A DNA stretch of 64,000 bases from Pseudoalteromonas luteoviolacea S2607 (GTDB taxonomy: Bacteria; Pseudomonadota; Gammaproteobacteria; Enterobacterales; Alteromonadaceae), in contig NZ_AUXV01000056.1 of the NCBI RefSeq assembly GCF_001625575.1, positions 717,585-781,584 of the forward strand, written 5' to 3'. The notes beneath the pieces are model-generated. The model saw only the letters and a list, made by a program, of their open reading frames with translations. It was not told where the DNA came from and did no database searches. Shown piece by piece: positions 28,394 through 37,620 of the stretch (positions are counted from its first letter, which is position 1; every line of letters starts with the position of its first letter). Made by a program: the position numbers and the translations under genes.

Positions 28394-29743
28394 CTACCTG
28401 CGCCTCATATCCGCCAGCCTTTTGCCAATTTCGGACTTACTTAGCCACACTCCTCTTGTCATAACTCCAGCTATTTCACGGGTGTTAGAGATATCCTCTA
28501 AAGGATTTGCATCGAGTAATACTAAATCTGCGGACTTTCCGGTTTTGATACTGCCGAACTCACTTTCTCGCTTGAGAAACTTCGCTGGCTGTATGGTAGT
28601 TGAACGCAGAATTTCAATGGAGGACATGCCAGCATCCCGCATCCACATCATTTCCTCATGCAGTGAATCACCAGGTATATTAAATACCTGAGGAGCATCA
28701 GCACCTAACAAAACTCGTCCTCCAGCCTGAATGTACTCTTTTAAAAACTCCAAACGAATTGCCATATACTCTGCAATTAGCTCTTTAGAATAATACTCAT
28801 CATTTTGGAGTCGTGATTTTGCTCTTTTCCAGTTATTAAGCTCTGAGTCTGTCACTAATTTATATCTTGGTTTCTGTGCTAATTCAGCAGGACTTTCAGG
28901 AGAAACGTATCCCCAGACCATGGTTTGTGTAGGTACTAAATACACGTTAGATTGTGCAAGCTCACTGGCTAGGTCTTTAATATGCTTTCTATTGATTGTA
29001 TTAACTAGTCCAGTGCCAAAAAACCCCATACCAGAGAAATCTCGATTACCAGAACGCAGAGAAAGCTCTGCAAAAATACCGTCTAAGTGCTCAATGGTAC
29101 CTTGGCCAAGTTCTATACTTTTAAGTATGCCTGTTTCAGCGGTTACGTGACCGCTAAAGTCAAATTTTAGCGCATACGCTTGTTTTGCAACGCTTTGAAA
29201 TTCGGCATCGCTCATACCTGGGTGTATTTTGATGAAATCGTAACCTTTCTCAAATTGTGCTTTAGCACGCTTTGCCGCTTGCCCTTTACTAACTATGCTA
29301 TTTCCATTAAAAGATGGTCCCGAAGTAATCAGCCTAGGTCCTGAGATTTCATTATCTTTAAGCTGCCGACGAACTTTAAGATGTGACGGGTGCCCCAGCA
29401 TCCCTCTAATTGTCGTAATACCAAATGCATTGAAAAGAAATAGATGCTCATGCAATTTACTATCACCACCCCAGAAAGGGCGCACATGAGCATGCATCTC
29501 AGTAAACCCCGGTACTAGGTACTTTTCAGCAGACGCTATTATAATCGTTTCTGGCTGAGCTTTGAGCTTACCAATGCGTACGATTTTTCCACCCCGCACG
29601 AGCACATCTTGATTTTTGTTAAATTTTCCAGATTTAATATCTAGCACATTTGCAGATTTAAATAACACATCCTGAGCAATCAAGGGTGTGCTCACTAACA
29701 AAAATACCGAAGTAAAGACTAAACGCAACCGTGCAAACGCCAT
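28394..29743 (-). CDS. Exported amidohydrolase family protein
   Basis: A 449-residue metal-dependent hydrolase of the amidohydrolase superfamily (subgroup of imidazolonepropionase/Xaa-Pro-type exported enzymes). Signal peptide 1-23. Metal ligands follow the usual order: H84 and H86 in TEMHAHVR, a lysine in IKIHPG (K172) that may be carbamylated, H199 in FSGHVTA, H219 in TIEHLDG, and D349 in LGADAPQV. The C-terminal strand KTGKSADLVLLDANPLEDI is characteristic of the family. The substrate is not evident; exported members often cleave N-acyl or dipeptide bonds. Preceded by GGAATAAC on its own strand, with no co-oriented neighbour close by. Confidence 0.87.
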   Translation of the reverse strand: MAFARLRLVFTSVFLLVSTPLIAQDVLFKSANVLDIKSGKFNKNQDVLVRGGKIVRIGKLKAQPETIIIASAEKYLVPGFTEMHAHVRPFWGGDSKLHEHLFLFNAFGITTIRGMLGHPSHLKVRRQLKDNEISGPRLITSGPSFNGNSIVSKGQAAKRAKAQFEKGYDFIKIHPGMSDAEFQSVAKQAYALKFDFSGHVTAETGILKSIELGQGTIEHLDGIFAELSLRSGNRDFSGMGFFGTGLVNTINRKHIKDLASELAQSNVYLVPTQTMVWGYVSPESPAELAQKPRYKLVTDSELNNWKRAKSRLQNDEYYSKELIAEYMAIRLEFLKEYIQAGGRVLLGADAPQVFNIPGDSLHEEMMWMRDAGMSSIEILRSTTIQPAKFLKRESEFGSIKTGKSADLVLLDANPLEDISNTREIAGVMTRGVWLSKSEIGKRLADMRRR

Positions 29744-30006
29744 GATGTTATTCCTTTATAAGAGACTTGAATTCACTATACCTTGCTGATATTTAATTAC
29801 AATTTTAAAAAATTGGTTGCAAAAAACCACGCTGACACACTAATTTAACTTGAAAGAAACATAATTAATACTTACCCTTATGTTTCTAAAATAGATAAAT
29901 ATAGTAGCGTTGATTAATACCCTAACTTTGTTGGTAATTAGTAACACTTTTTATCAGAGTTAGGCCTAATAAGGACACGCGCTAAAACAATTATTAAGGA
30001 CAAACA

Positions 30007-30789
30007 ATGACTTCAAAAACAGCCTTCTTTGGCATCGCATTAACCACTTTAACACTCGGCTTGAATGCTAATGCAGGACAAGATATTACGTTTAAATTAG
30101 CTGCAACTACTGACGGCTCAACACATTCCGTGCCCATGCCGATTATGGGCCAGAATGCATTCTCATTTGACATATTGCTAGACTATCAATATCAGAGTAA
30201 TGGCGGCCGATGCATTATTTCGTATCATCAAGATTCGTGTACCATAGAAAACATGAGTGGCGCAGTGACCCTGTCTAATATTCACTGGGGAAGAGCTTCT
30301 ATCAACGGTTCAATTCAACAGATCTCTAGCTGGATGTATGTAAACGCTCAAGAGCCAACTGCAACAGTTTTAATCCCTTCAAGTAACGTACACTTTTATT
30401 ATCTGAATAAAGAGAAACCAACATCGACGTTAAATGTGTATGGTCGCTCTTCCTTACAGGTCAGTAATTACGGCCGAGCAAGTCTCCAGACAACTAAAAA
30501 TGCGAATAACACAGGTTTTGAAATTGCGCGAGTTCCTGCATATACGAGCGAGTATGGTGTCAAATTTCCAATGATGGCTGGTTGTATGAATTTAGCGGTC
30601 CTAAACACTACAGCATCAAGCATTAAAAGGGTTAACTTCACTCAGGCAGACCAGTCTACGGGCCCAATTACCACTACCTTATGTGTTCCCGGTAATGATG
30701 TAACGACCTTTGTAGGTATTGATGCTAAAGCTGAACGCGTTGCCAATATCTCAACACAGGTTCCTGACGAACTAAAACACCTATACTAA
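30007..30789 (+). CDS. Exported protein of unknown function
   Basis: A 260-residue exported protein; signal peptide 1-23 (cut near NANAGQD), AAGGA six bases before the start. The mature part contains two cysteine pairs (GGRCIISYHQDSCTIEN, and single Cys in GCMNLAV and TTLCVPG) and repeated short strands ending in GRSSLQV and GRASLQT. It has no catalytic motif that I can see. Flanked by its own promoter gap and a terminator, it is likely monocistronic. Confidence 0.7.
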   Translation: MTSKTAFFGIALTTLTLGLNANAGQDITFKLAATTDGSTHSVPMPIMGQNAFSFDILLDYQYQSNGGRCIISYHQDSCTIENMSGAVTLSNIHWGRASINGSIQQISSWMYVNAQEPTATVLIPSSNVHFYYLNKEKPTSTLNVYGRSSLQVSNYGRASLQTTKNANNTGFEIARVPAYTSEYGVKFPMMAGCMNLAVLNTTASSIKRVNFTQADQSTGPITTTLCVPGNDVTTFVGIDAKAERVANISTQVPDELKHLY

Positions 30790-30816
30790 AAAGAGCATTC
30801 ACTCTTGATAAATTTC

Positions 30817-30841
30817 TAGGGCTAGAGCATATCTGGCCCTA
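30817..30841 (+). terminator. Hairpin terminator
   Basis: Ten-bp stem TAGGGCTAGA (30817-30826) and TCTGGCCCTA (30832-30841) with one G-U wobble and a five-base loop, 28 bases past the stop at 30789. The T-run is weak. The following 425 bases up to the small gene at 31268 show only a doubtful 38-codon frame (31011-31127). Confidence 0.6.
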
Positions 30842-31267
30842 ATTGCACATCTTCTTACTTTCGAACAACACACTTGCTCGTTTACCACGGTACCTTTCGA
30901 TACTAGTCGTCAATTAAAATGACAGAAGCGTCTAACTTGGAATGATAGTGTTCAAATATCAAAAGAGGGAACTTAGACCGGCGAGTAATTAAATAGGCAG
31001 TTACACTAAAATGAGTACCACACATGAACTTTCATTTTTTTCTAAATGTTCTATACGTTCTAATTATAGATTGACAAACTTATTCCAGCTGAATATATTA
31101 TCGCGACGAGTGAGCGGTCTTCTATGATCTGAATCAAGCCTTAGCGTTGGAATAGAAAAATCAAAACAACTTTTTGACTTCTCCAATGCTTTAGACGACA
31201 AACATTGCAGTTTTGTAGCATCGCTCTTCATTCAAGTTTTTGATATGTAATAGCATGGAGATATGCG

Positions 31268-31408
31268 ATGGATCATTGGTCAGATTTTTTCCCTTATATT
31301 TTTATGGCAGTTAAGGTTATCGCGTTAGGCGTTGCTGGATATTTCGCCGTAAAATGGCATTTCGATCAAGATAGAAAGTTAAAAGAAAAAGAGAGTAAAG
31401 AAAGCTAG
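31268..31408 (+). CDS. Small single-pass membrane protein (46 residues)
   Basis: A 46-residue frame starting MDHWSDFFPYIFMAVKVIAL, with one transmembrane helix (about 9-27, ending GVAGYFAVKW) and a highly charged C-terminal tail (DQDRKLKEKESKES). GGAG stands seven bases before the ATG, and the amino-acid pattern (helix, then Lys/Glu tail) is that of genuine small inner-membrane proteins. No homologue family can be named from sequence alone. Confidence 0.6.
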   Translation: MDHWSDFFPYIFMAVKVIALGVAGYFAVKWHFDQDRKLKEKESKES

Positions 31409-31990
31409 CTCGTGCAGACAGCAGCGCTCTTAGCAATTCAAAAATATTTTAAGAAGACTAAGATTGTTAGCAGTTTGACCAAAGCAAAAAATGAAAAGGC
31501 ATCCAGTATTAATGTAATGGGTGTCTAACCAAATTTTTCCTTGGTTAGTATGTAGTCCAAACTTGGCACTTTAAAAGCGTTTCACTGACTCATTGCACCC
31601 CGAAAGCAAAAAAGCTCGGTATATAAACACCCAAGCCCGCCTTCACGTTTATTTACAAACCAATTTTTCAATCCTAACCAGCAAGATCACATAATCCATT
31701 TTTTACATGAAATACAGCATCGCAAGCTTATTTTGGTAAAAGTATGTCCTGTAGGCAGCACTCTATTAGACTTCTACGCAGATAAATAAATAGCCTGTGA
31801 AGCAGGAAACTTTCTGATGCGCTTCAACGTCACCACACTCTCACGCTTACGTTTCTATAGGTTTATTTCCCTCACTATAATAATTTATTGTTATCTAATT
31901 GACTGGTATTAGTACAGATGTTTGCTAGGCTTGCTATATAAGATGACCTCATTGACATACCAACAATGTCCATGCATAGCAGGTATTTGG
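31409..31990. other. Intergenic region upstream of the CheC-like operon
   Basis: About 580 bases without a supported gene. An 8-bp hairpin CTAACCAA (31525-31532) and TTGGTTAG (31541-31548) could end the small membrane-protein transcript, but no T-run follows. The promoter of the signalling operon should lie in the AT-rich last 120 bases. Confidence 0.4.
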
Positions 31991-32596
31991 ATGCAACTTT
32001 CTGAATTACAAATAGACTATATAAAAGAGTTATTCAATGTCGGACTGGGTGAAGCAATTGTTGAGCTTAACGATATGATTAACGAAGAAATCTTGATGTC
32101 TGTTCCGAATTTTGACCTTTTCGAAAAAAACGCCATATTCGAAAAGCTGCAAATTGAGTCAGATCGTAATGTCACGGCCGTCGTGTTGCCAATTCAAGGC
32201 GGTATGGAATGCAATGGTATTTTACTGTTTCCAGCTCAGCACAGCCTAAATTTAGTCAGAAAGGTACTCAAAGAAACAAGTGGCGCAGACACCTTAACGG
32301 CTTTAGAAGTTGAATCACTCACAGAAATATCCAGCATCATTCTTGATGCAATTATCACTTCAATCAGCGACATGATGCACGTATCTATCAGTACAGGCAT
32401 GCCATCAGCCTATTCAGGCTCCTTTCAAACTCTCGTGGATAAGTATTATGTAGGTGATACTGTCATGTCTGTAGGTATGCATTTTGAAATCAAAGATAGC
32501 CAAGTCAGAGGCGATATTTTATTTGTACAAGACATTTTAGTCATTGAAGACTTTTTAGAAAAAACTAATCAAATGCTATCTGAATTGGGGCTTTAA
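31991..32596 (+). CDS. CheC/CheX-family phosphatase-like protein
   Basis: A 201-residue cytoplasmic protein resembling CheC, the phosphatase that removes phosphate from CheY-type receivers. The ATG at 31991 is chosen (AGG seven bases upstream; MQLSELQIDYIKELFNVG is the usual CheC opening); a longer frame begins with TTG at 31922. CheC proteins have two E-x2-N active sites. The first is present, E13-L-F-N16 before VGLGEA. The second is E112-I-S-S115, with Ser in place of the key Asn, so that half is probably inactive. Its stop overlaps the next start (TAATG), so it is coupled to a PAS-GGDEF-EAL gene, and a lone receiver follows. This protein may dephosphorylate that receiver. Confidence 0.8.
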   Translation: MQLSELQIDYIKELFNVGLGEAIVELNDMINEEILMSVPNFDLFEKNAIFEKLQIESDRNVTAVVLPIQGGMECNGILLFPAQHSLNLVRKVLKETSGADTLTALEVESLTEISSIILDAIITSISDMMHVSISTGMPSAYSGSFQTLVDKYYVGDTVMSVGMHFEIKDSQVRGDILFVQDILVIEDFLEKTNQMLSELGL

Positions 32597-34749
32597 TGAC
32601 ACAGGGCAATAAACCTCCTGAGTATTTGACCGAAGCAATCAATCGTACCGATCTCGGTATGATAGTTATAAACTGTCGCCGGGAAATAGTCTTTGCTAAT
32701 GATTGGGTAAAAGAGCACTGTACGGTTGAGGGTAATATAGAACAAAAGCCCATAACAGTTGTATTTCCCAATCTTCCCCCACGCCTAAACAAAGCGATGG
32801 AAAAAGCACTGAATTTGCGCCGTGCAGCTATATTATCAAATAAACTCAACCCAGCCCCATTTCCTTTTTATCGTGATAAACAATCAGTAAACGAACGCAC
32901 ACTAATTTCTCAAGTCGTTAAAATTAAACCAATTAATGTGGATGAACAGTATTGTCTGATAGAAATCATCGACATCTCAGAAAGCGTAAACCGCGAAACG
33001 GCACTTCATCAATTGGCAACAGAAGCCAACCTCAAAGCAGAACAAATTGAAGCGCAAGAAAAACGCATTCGAGGAATTTTTGAAAGTGTCAAAGATGCAA
33101 TCATCATCGTCGATGCTGGCGGTATGATACAAATGTTCAACCACACTGCAAACGAGTTACTCAACAGTGCGCCAGACACCTTACACAACATCAACCTACA
33201 CCAATTTCTTAAAGAAAAAAACCAACCTTTATCCGAGGCCAATGGCGGTGTAAACCAAATGGCTGCCATGCTGCCCCTTTGGGCCAAATATGCGGACTCA
33301 ATTGAACTAGAAATCACGCCATACGGAAAAGTCAGTAGCTTTTCAGCTGAGCTTTCCGTTAATACGGTTGAACTGTCAGAGCAACGTCACTTTGTTGTTG
33401 TATTGCGCGACATCACTGAACGAAAGCAATATGAACAACAACTCGAAACTATGGCGAAATTTGATGAACTCACGAGCTTACCGAATCGCACTTTGCTAAT
33501 GGACAGGATTCAGTCTGCAATTGGTAGGGCAAAACGTTTTGATAATAATGTGGCCATTATATTTTTGGACTTAGACCGCTTTAAGATCATCAATGATACC
33601 TTGGGGCATGACACCGGAGACAAATTGCTTCAACTTGTCGCAACAAGGCTAAGCGAAGAGATAAGAGAGCTGGATACAGTTGCCAGACTTGGGGGGGATG
33701 AGTTTGTTATCTTGCTCGAAAGCTTAGAACATAAAGAGCATGCGGCCAAAGTGGCTGAAAAAGTTGTTACTGTTTTTGAGCCTGCTTTCAATATTGAAGG
33801 CCACCAGCTATTTGTAACCGGCAGCCTTGGTATTGCCACCTACCCAGAAAACGGAGAGACCGCATATGACTTAATTAAATGTGCCGATACCGCAATGTAC
33901 GCCGTCAAGGACTCATCGCGGAACAACTATATGTTCTTCTCAGAAAAAATGAACGAAAATGCGAGAAAGCATTTAGAGCTTGAAGCAGAATTACGCTTAG
34001 CTGTTAAAAATCGGCAATTTTCTATCGTGCTTCAACCCCAGCTCTCCCCCGACAAAAAAATATTACACGGTGCGGAGGTATTAGTCAGATGGTTTCATCC
34101 CACAAAGGGCTTTATATCGCCAGTTGACTTTATTCCCATCGCGGAAGACAGCGGTTTTATTGAACAGATATTTGACAGCGTTCTTGACCAAGCCTGTCAG
34201 TTTTTAGCGCAGTATAAACACACTTTACCGCAACACTTTAGAATGGGCGTCAATATTTCTCCTAGACAATTTTCTAGTGATACCTTCATTAAGCGATTTA
34301 TGGCAGTGCTTGATCGTTACCAATTAGAAACATGCTTCTTTGAACTCGAATTGACCGAGGGAATGTTAATGAAGCGGACTGACGAGACCATTGCGCTGTT
34401 GCGTAGCTTAGTTCAAAAAGGGTTTGTGATCTCTATTGATGATTTTGGGACAGGATATTCCTCCTTGGCGTATCTTACGCGCTTTCCCTTGCATACATTG
34501 AAAATTGACCGCAGTTTTATCATCGACCTACCCGATGATGAAGAAGCCGCTCAGGTTTGCAAAAGCATTATCGGGCTCGCTAAAAACCTAGGACTGATGC
34601 TAATTGCTGAAGGCGTGGAAACAAAACAACAAAACGAATTTTTGGCCGCTGAACACTGTGATGTAATTCAGGGGTACTATTTCGCCAAACCAATGCCTGT
34701 CGACAACTTTGTCGAGTGGCTAAACGCACTTAATGCTGAGTCGAATTAA
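32596..34749 (+). CDS. PAS-GGDEF-EAL protein (c-di-GMP synthesis/degradation)
   Basis: A 717-residue cytoplasmic regulator of cyclic di-GMP. Two PAS domains (about 8-130 and 145-285, the second with FNHTANELLN) are followed by a GGDEF domain whose active site is intact (G366-G367-D368-E369-F370) and an EAL domain with the motif EVL (494-496) followed by VRWFHP. Downstream EAL elements are present: NISPRQF, ELTEGMLM, SIDDFGTGYSSLAYL, LKIDRSFI and AEGVET. Both activities are therefore possible. The start overlaps the stop of the CheC-like gene by one base, giving translational coupling. The neighbours suggest that PAS or receiver input decides the direction of c-di-GMP change. Confidence 0.95.
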   Translation: MTQGNKPPEYLTEAINRTDLGMIVINCRREIVFANDWVKEHCTVEGNIEQKPITVVFPNLPPRLNKAMEKALNLRRAAILSNKLNPAPFPFYRDKQSVNERTLISQVVKIKPINVDEQYCLIEIIDISESVNRETALHQLATEANLKAEQIEAQEKRIRGIFESVKDAIIIVDAGGMIQMFNHTANELLNSAPDTLHNINLHQFLKEKNQPLSEANGGVNQMAAMLPLWAKYADSIELEITPYGKVSSFSAELSVNTVELSEQRHFVVVLRDITERKQYEQQLETMAKFDELTSLPNRTLLMDRIQSAIGRAKRFDNNVAIIFLDLDRFKIINDTLGHDTGDKLLQLVATRLSEEIRELDTVARLGGDEFVILLESLEHKEHAAKVAEKVVTVFEPAFNIEGHQLFVTGSLGIATYPENGETAYDLIKCADTAMYAVKDSSRNNYMFFSEKMNENARKHLELEAELRLAVKNRQFSIVLQPQLSPDKKILHGAEVLVRWFHPTKGFISPVDFIPIAEDSGFIEQIFDSVLDQACQFLAQYKHTLPQHFRMGVNISPRQFSSDTFIKRFMAVLDRYQLETCFFELELTEGMLMKRTDETIALLRSLVQKGFVISIDDFGTGYSSLAYLTRFPLHTLKIDRSFIIDLPDDEEAAQVCKSIIGLAKNLGLMLIAEGVETKQQNEFLAAEHCDVIQGYYFAKPMPVDNFVEWLNALNAESN

Positions 34750-34831
34750 ACGACACAACAATTGGATGTTTTTTAACGAATGACAAGATTTATCCTAAAC
34801 TAATTATTAAGCGTCAAATGGGAGAATGTAG

Positions 34832-35191
34832 ATGAAAGCACTGGTTGTGGACGATAGCTTAGTCGCTCGAGCACAAATAAAAAAAGTCTTGAAAGAGGAG
34901 TACCCTGACATCGCAATTGATGAGGCCAAATGCGCCGCAGATGCAATCGCGTTGTTAGAGCAAACAAACTACGATATTTTTACTATCGACTTTAATATGC
35001 CCGGCGGCACGGGTGATGAAGTTATAGTGCAAGCAAAAGCCAGATGCCCCAACGCAAAAATAGCGCTACTCACAGCCAATAAGCAACTCCCGATGAAAGA
35101 CAAGTGCCAAGAATGGGGGGTAAAATTACTTGAAAAGCCCCACTTCAAGAACGCGTTAATCGACTTTCTCACTTGTACTAGCAGCACATAA
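34832..35191 (+). CDS. Single-domain response regulator (CheY-like receiver)
   Basis: A 119-residue stand-alone receiver domain. All signature residues are present: acidic pair D7-D8, phospho-acceptor D53 in IDFNMPGGTG, T81 and K102 in EKPH. There is no output domain. It lies 82 bases after the PAS-GGDEF-EAL gene with GGGAG before its start and ends the operon headed by a CheC-like phosphatase. The inferred circuit is a phosphorylated receiver acting on, or read by, the c-di-GMP enzyme and reset by the CheC-like protein. The kinase is not in this window's operon. Confidence 0.93.
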   Translation: MKALVVDDSLVARAQIKKVLKEEYPDIAIDEAKCAADAIALLEQTNYDIFTIDFNMPGGTGDEVIVQAKARCPNAKIALLTANKQLPMKDKCQEWGVKLLEKPHFKNALIDFLTCTSST

Positions 35192-35339
35192 CACAAAGAA
35201 ATTCATTTTGTGCAGTAACTCATTGAGCTCTCTTAGCATTGCAGCACATCAGACTTTGCAATGATTGTGATGTGAAAGCCAATCATTTAAAACCGTATCA
35301 CCTTGATTCCGCCCGTAGCCCAATCAAGATAAATCCAGA

Positions 35340-36245
35340 CTAAACTCTAGATAAAACGGGGTCTGTTTTCATTACCTTTGCCATAAAATCTAGAAAGCTC
35401 CTCACTTTTAGAGGTGTATAGCGGTCCTTTGGGAATACGGCGCTTATTGGGTAGCGCTTATAGTAGTCTTTTAAAATATGAATTAATCTCCCAGCCTCCA
35501 GCTCTTCGTAAACCATCCATTTTGGCATTAAGGCAATACCAGCATCCGCCAATAACATTTCCATTAACCCCACGCCATTGTCACATTGAAAATTGCCTTT
35601 AACCTCGACCTGTGTTGTTTTCGATTGGTCACTAAAAACCCAAACTGTACCTCGCTTTGGAGATAAGCTATAAATCAGACAATTATGCTGCGCCAATTCA
35701 CCCAATGTACTGGGGGTCGTATGTTTAGCCAGATATTTGGGTGACGCGACAATAATGAGTTCGTCATAGCCTAAATTTTTGGCAACCATTGACGAGTCTT
35801 GTAAGTCACCTAACCTAATCGCAACATCAATACCTTCTCTGACTAGATCCACCATATTCTCATCAAATTTTATGTCTAATCCTATCTCAGGATACAGCGA
35901 TAAAAACTCAGACATGACCGGAGCAACATACATACTCCCAAACATCATTGGAACAGTAATCCTTAAGTGCCCTTTTGGTGTTGCGGTTAACGAGCGTGCT
36001 TCGGCTTCAGCCTCGTCAATTTCCATTACGATGTTAGACACGCGTTCAAAGTAGACTTTACCTGCTTCAGTTAAAGTGTGTTTGCGGCTGCCACGAACCA
36101 ACAACTTCGTACCTAATTTATTCTCAAGGCTCGCAATGCGTTTGCTAATCGTTGCTTGATTCGTATTCCACTCCATCGCCACTGCGCTAAAACTTCCTGT
36201 TTCAACCACTCTTATAAATGAGCGCATCGCAATAATTGAATCCAC
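35340..36245 (-). CDS. LysR family transcriptional regulator (divergent from pirin)
   Basis: A 301-residue LysR-type regulator. The N-terminal winged helix is typical (FIRVVETGSFSAVAMEWNTN then SKRIASLENKLGTKLLVR), followed by the two-lobed effector domain. The start is a GTG at 36245 with GAGGA five bases upstream. It is transcribed away from the pirin-FMN reductase operon across a 137-base spacer, the usual arrangement for a LysR activator and its target. Its group (CrgA/AaeR-like) often responds to aromatic or electrophilic compounds; the effector here is unknown. Confidence 0.92.
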   Translation of the reverse strand: MDSIIAMRSFIRVVETGSFSAVAMEWNTNQATISKRIASLENKLGTKLLVRGSRKHTLTEAGKVYFERVSNIVMEIDEAEAEARSLTATPKGHLRITVPMMFGSMYVAPVMSEFLSLYPEIGLDIKFDENMVDLVREGIDVAIRLGDLQDSSMVAKNLGYDELIIVASPKYLAKHTTPSTLGELAQHNCLIYSLSPKRGTVWVFSDQSKTTQVEVKGNFQCDNGVGLMEMLLADAGIALMPKWMVYEELEAGRLIHILKDYYKRYPISAVFPKDRYTPLKVRSFLDFMAKVMKTDPVLSRV

Positions 36246-36382
36246 TTACATTCCTCACAGGCATACCTAATATGCCATCAAACCTCTATTTATGACACTA
36301 GAGCATACTTCATACTCCTTATCAATAAATATGAAGGGCTCTTTGCCTTTCTTTGTTCAGTTCCAATTTGAAGGGGAAGCAC

Positions 36383-37075
36383 ATGAACACAGATGCAGTA
36401 CGCATTATTGACAAACAGACACTGCCAATTGGCGGTTTTGCAGGCATCGTCGAAACACGTATGGCGATGAGCCCAAAGGCTTGGCCACATGCACTCACTA
36501 ATACTCAAATTAGCCATGGGTTAGATGACTTTATCTATCTTGCCTATGGTCACTTTAAGCCAAACAACGGCGCGCCACTTCACCCCCACAAAGACGTTGA
36601 TATCGTGAGTTTTATCACTTCAGGCAGTGTAGGTCATCAAGGCACTTTGGGAGATGGCACCATCATCAACGGTCCTGGAGTTCAAGTTCAAAGAGCGGGA
36701 ACAGGTATGCAGCATGCCGAGTTTAGTGTAAATGATGAAAAAGCAGGTATCGTCCAGATATGGTTTTTACCCCCTAGAAACGGCCTCCCGCCGGCCTATC
36801 AAAACTTCACGCTCGATAAAACAGGTTTAACGACTGTTTTAGGTGGTAGCGACAGCGACACATTTGACAGTGATATGCATTGTCAAATTGGTTTTATCGA
36901 GGATGACAAAACATTGGCCTTAACCAAACCATTTGTCGCCATTATCACTCGCGGTACTGCAACCATTAACGGAAAAAAGGTGACAGAAGGACAACTTATT
37001 GAAGGCAAAAACATGTCTTTAACAGCCATAGAAAATCTGGGCCTTGTTTTAATCACACAAGGAGAAGGCAAATGA
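36383..37075 (+). CDS. Pirin family protein
   Basis: A 230-residue bicupin of the pirin family. The Met at 36383 is chosen since AAGGGGA precedes it at the right spacing. The metal-binding motif of the first cupin is seen in LHPHKDVDIVSF and the matching Gln/His in GTGMQHAEF. Bacterial pirins include quercetin dioxygenase (YhhW-like) and regulators of central metabolism. The stop overlaps the FMN reductase start by four bases (ATGA), showing an operon. Together with the divergent LysR this resembles a stress- or aromatic-responsive redox module. Confidence 0.9.
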   Translation: MNTDAVRIIDKQTLPIGGFAGIVETRMAMSPKAWPHALTNTQISHGLDDFIYLAYGHFKPNNGAPLHPHKDVDIVSFITSGSVGHQGTLGDGTIINGPGVQVQRAGTGMQHAEFSVNDEKAGIVQIWFLPPRNGLPPAYQNFTLDKTGLTTVLGGSDSDTFDSDMHCQIGFIEDDKTLALTKPFVAIITRGTATINGKKVTEGQLIEGKNMSLTAIENLGLVLITQGEGK

Positions 37076-37620
37076 ACATATTAGCCTTAGGCGCATCCAG
37101 CAATAAAAACTCTATAAATAAAACACTCGCTAAGTACGCAGCAAGTCTAATCGAAGGCGCATACGTCGATATTCTGGACTTAAACGATTTTGAACTCCCG
37201 ATTTATAGCGAAGATAGAGAAAAAGAAATTGGCCAACCAAAACTTGCTCAGAATTTTATCGCAAAAATGAACGGTGCAGATGCCGTGATTGTGTCTTTTG
37301 CAGAGCACAATGGTACTTATACCGTCGCCTTTAAAAACATTCTAGATTGGGTCAGTAGAATTTCGAGAAGCGTTTATCAGAACAAGCCTGTCATTTTCTT
37401 ATCAACCTCTCCAGGTCCCGGCGGCGCGTCAAGCGTGCTAAACACCGCATTGCAATCAGCTCAATTTCTGGGCGCGATTGTCAAAGGTAGCCTCTCAGTG
37501 CCAAGTTTTTATGAGAACTTCGACATATCAACTCAGCAGCCTACTAACCCCCAAATTCAGAATGAATTAAACAGCATTGTCAAAAGCCTAACAAACCACA
37601 TTGGAGAAAAACATGTTTAA
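37072..37620 (+). CDS. NADPH-dependent FMN reductase-like flavoprotein
   Basis: A 182-residue flavodoxin-fold reductase. The N-terminal FMN phosphate loop is GASSNKNSINK, followed by PEHNGTYTV-type loop in the form AEHNGTYTVAFKN and the STSPGPGGASSV strand-loop. Such enzymes pass electrons from NAD(P)H through FMN to quinones, chromate or azo compounds. It overlaps the pirin gene by four bases and the following secreted-protein gene by eight, so it is in the middle of the operon. Confidence 0.9.
   Translation: MNILALGASSNKNSINKTLAKYAASLIEGAYVDILDLNDFELPIYSEDREKEIGQPKLAQNFIAKMNGADAVIVSFAEHNGTYTVAFKNILDWVSRISRSVYQNKPVIFLSTSPGPGGASSVLNTALQSAQFLGAIVKGSLSVPSFYENFDISTQQPTNPQIQNELNSIVKSLTNHIGEKHV

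Noticed and set aside
31011..31127. 38-codon plus-strand frame (MSTTHELSFFSKCS)
   Set aside because: Weak ribosome site, no domain character, lies in a long non-coding gap.
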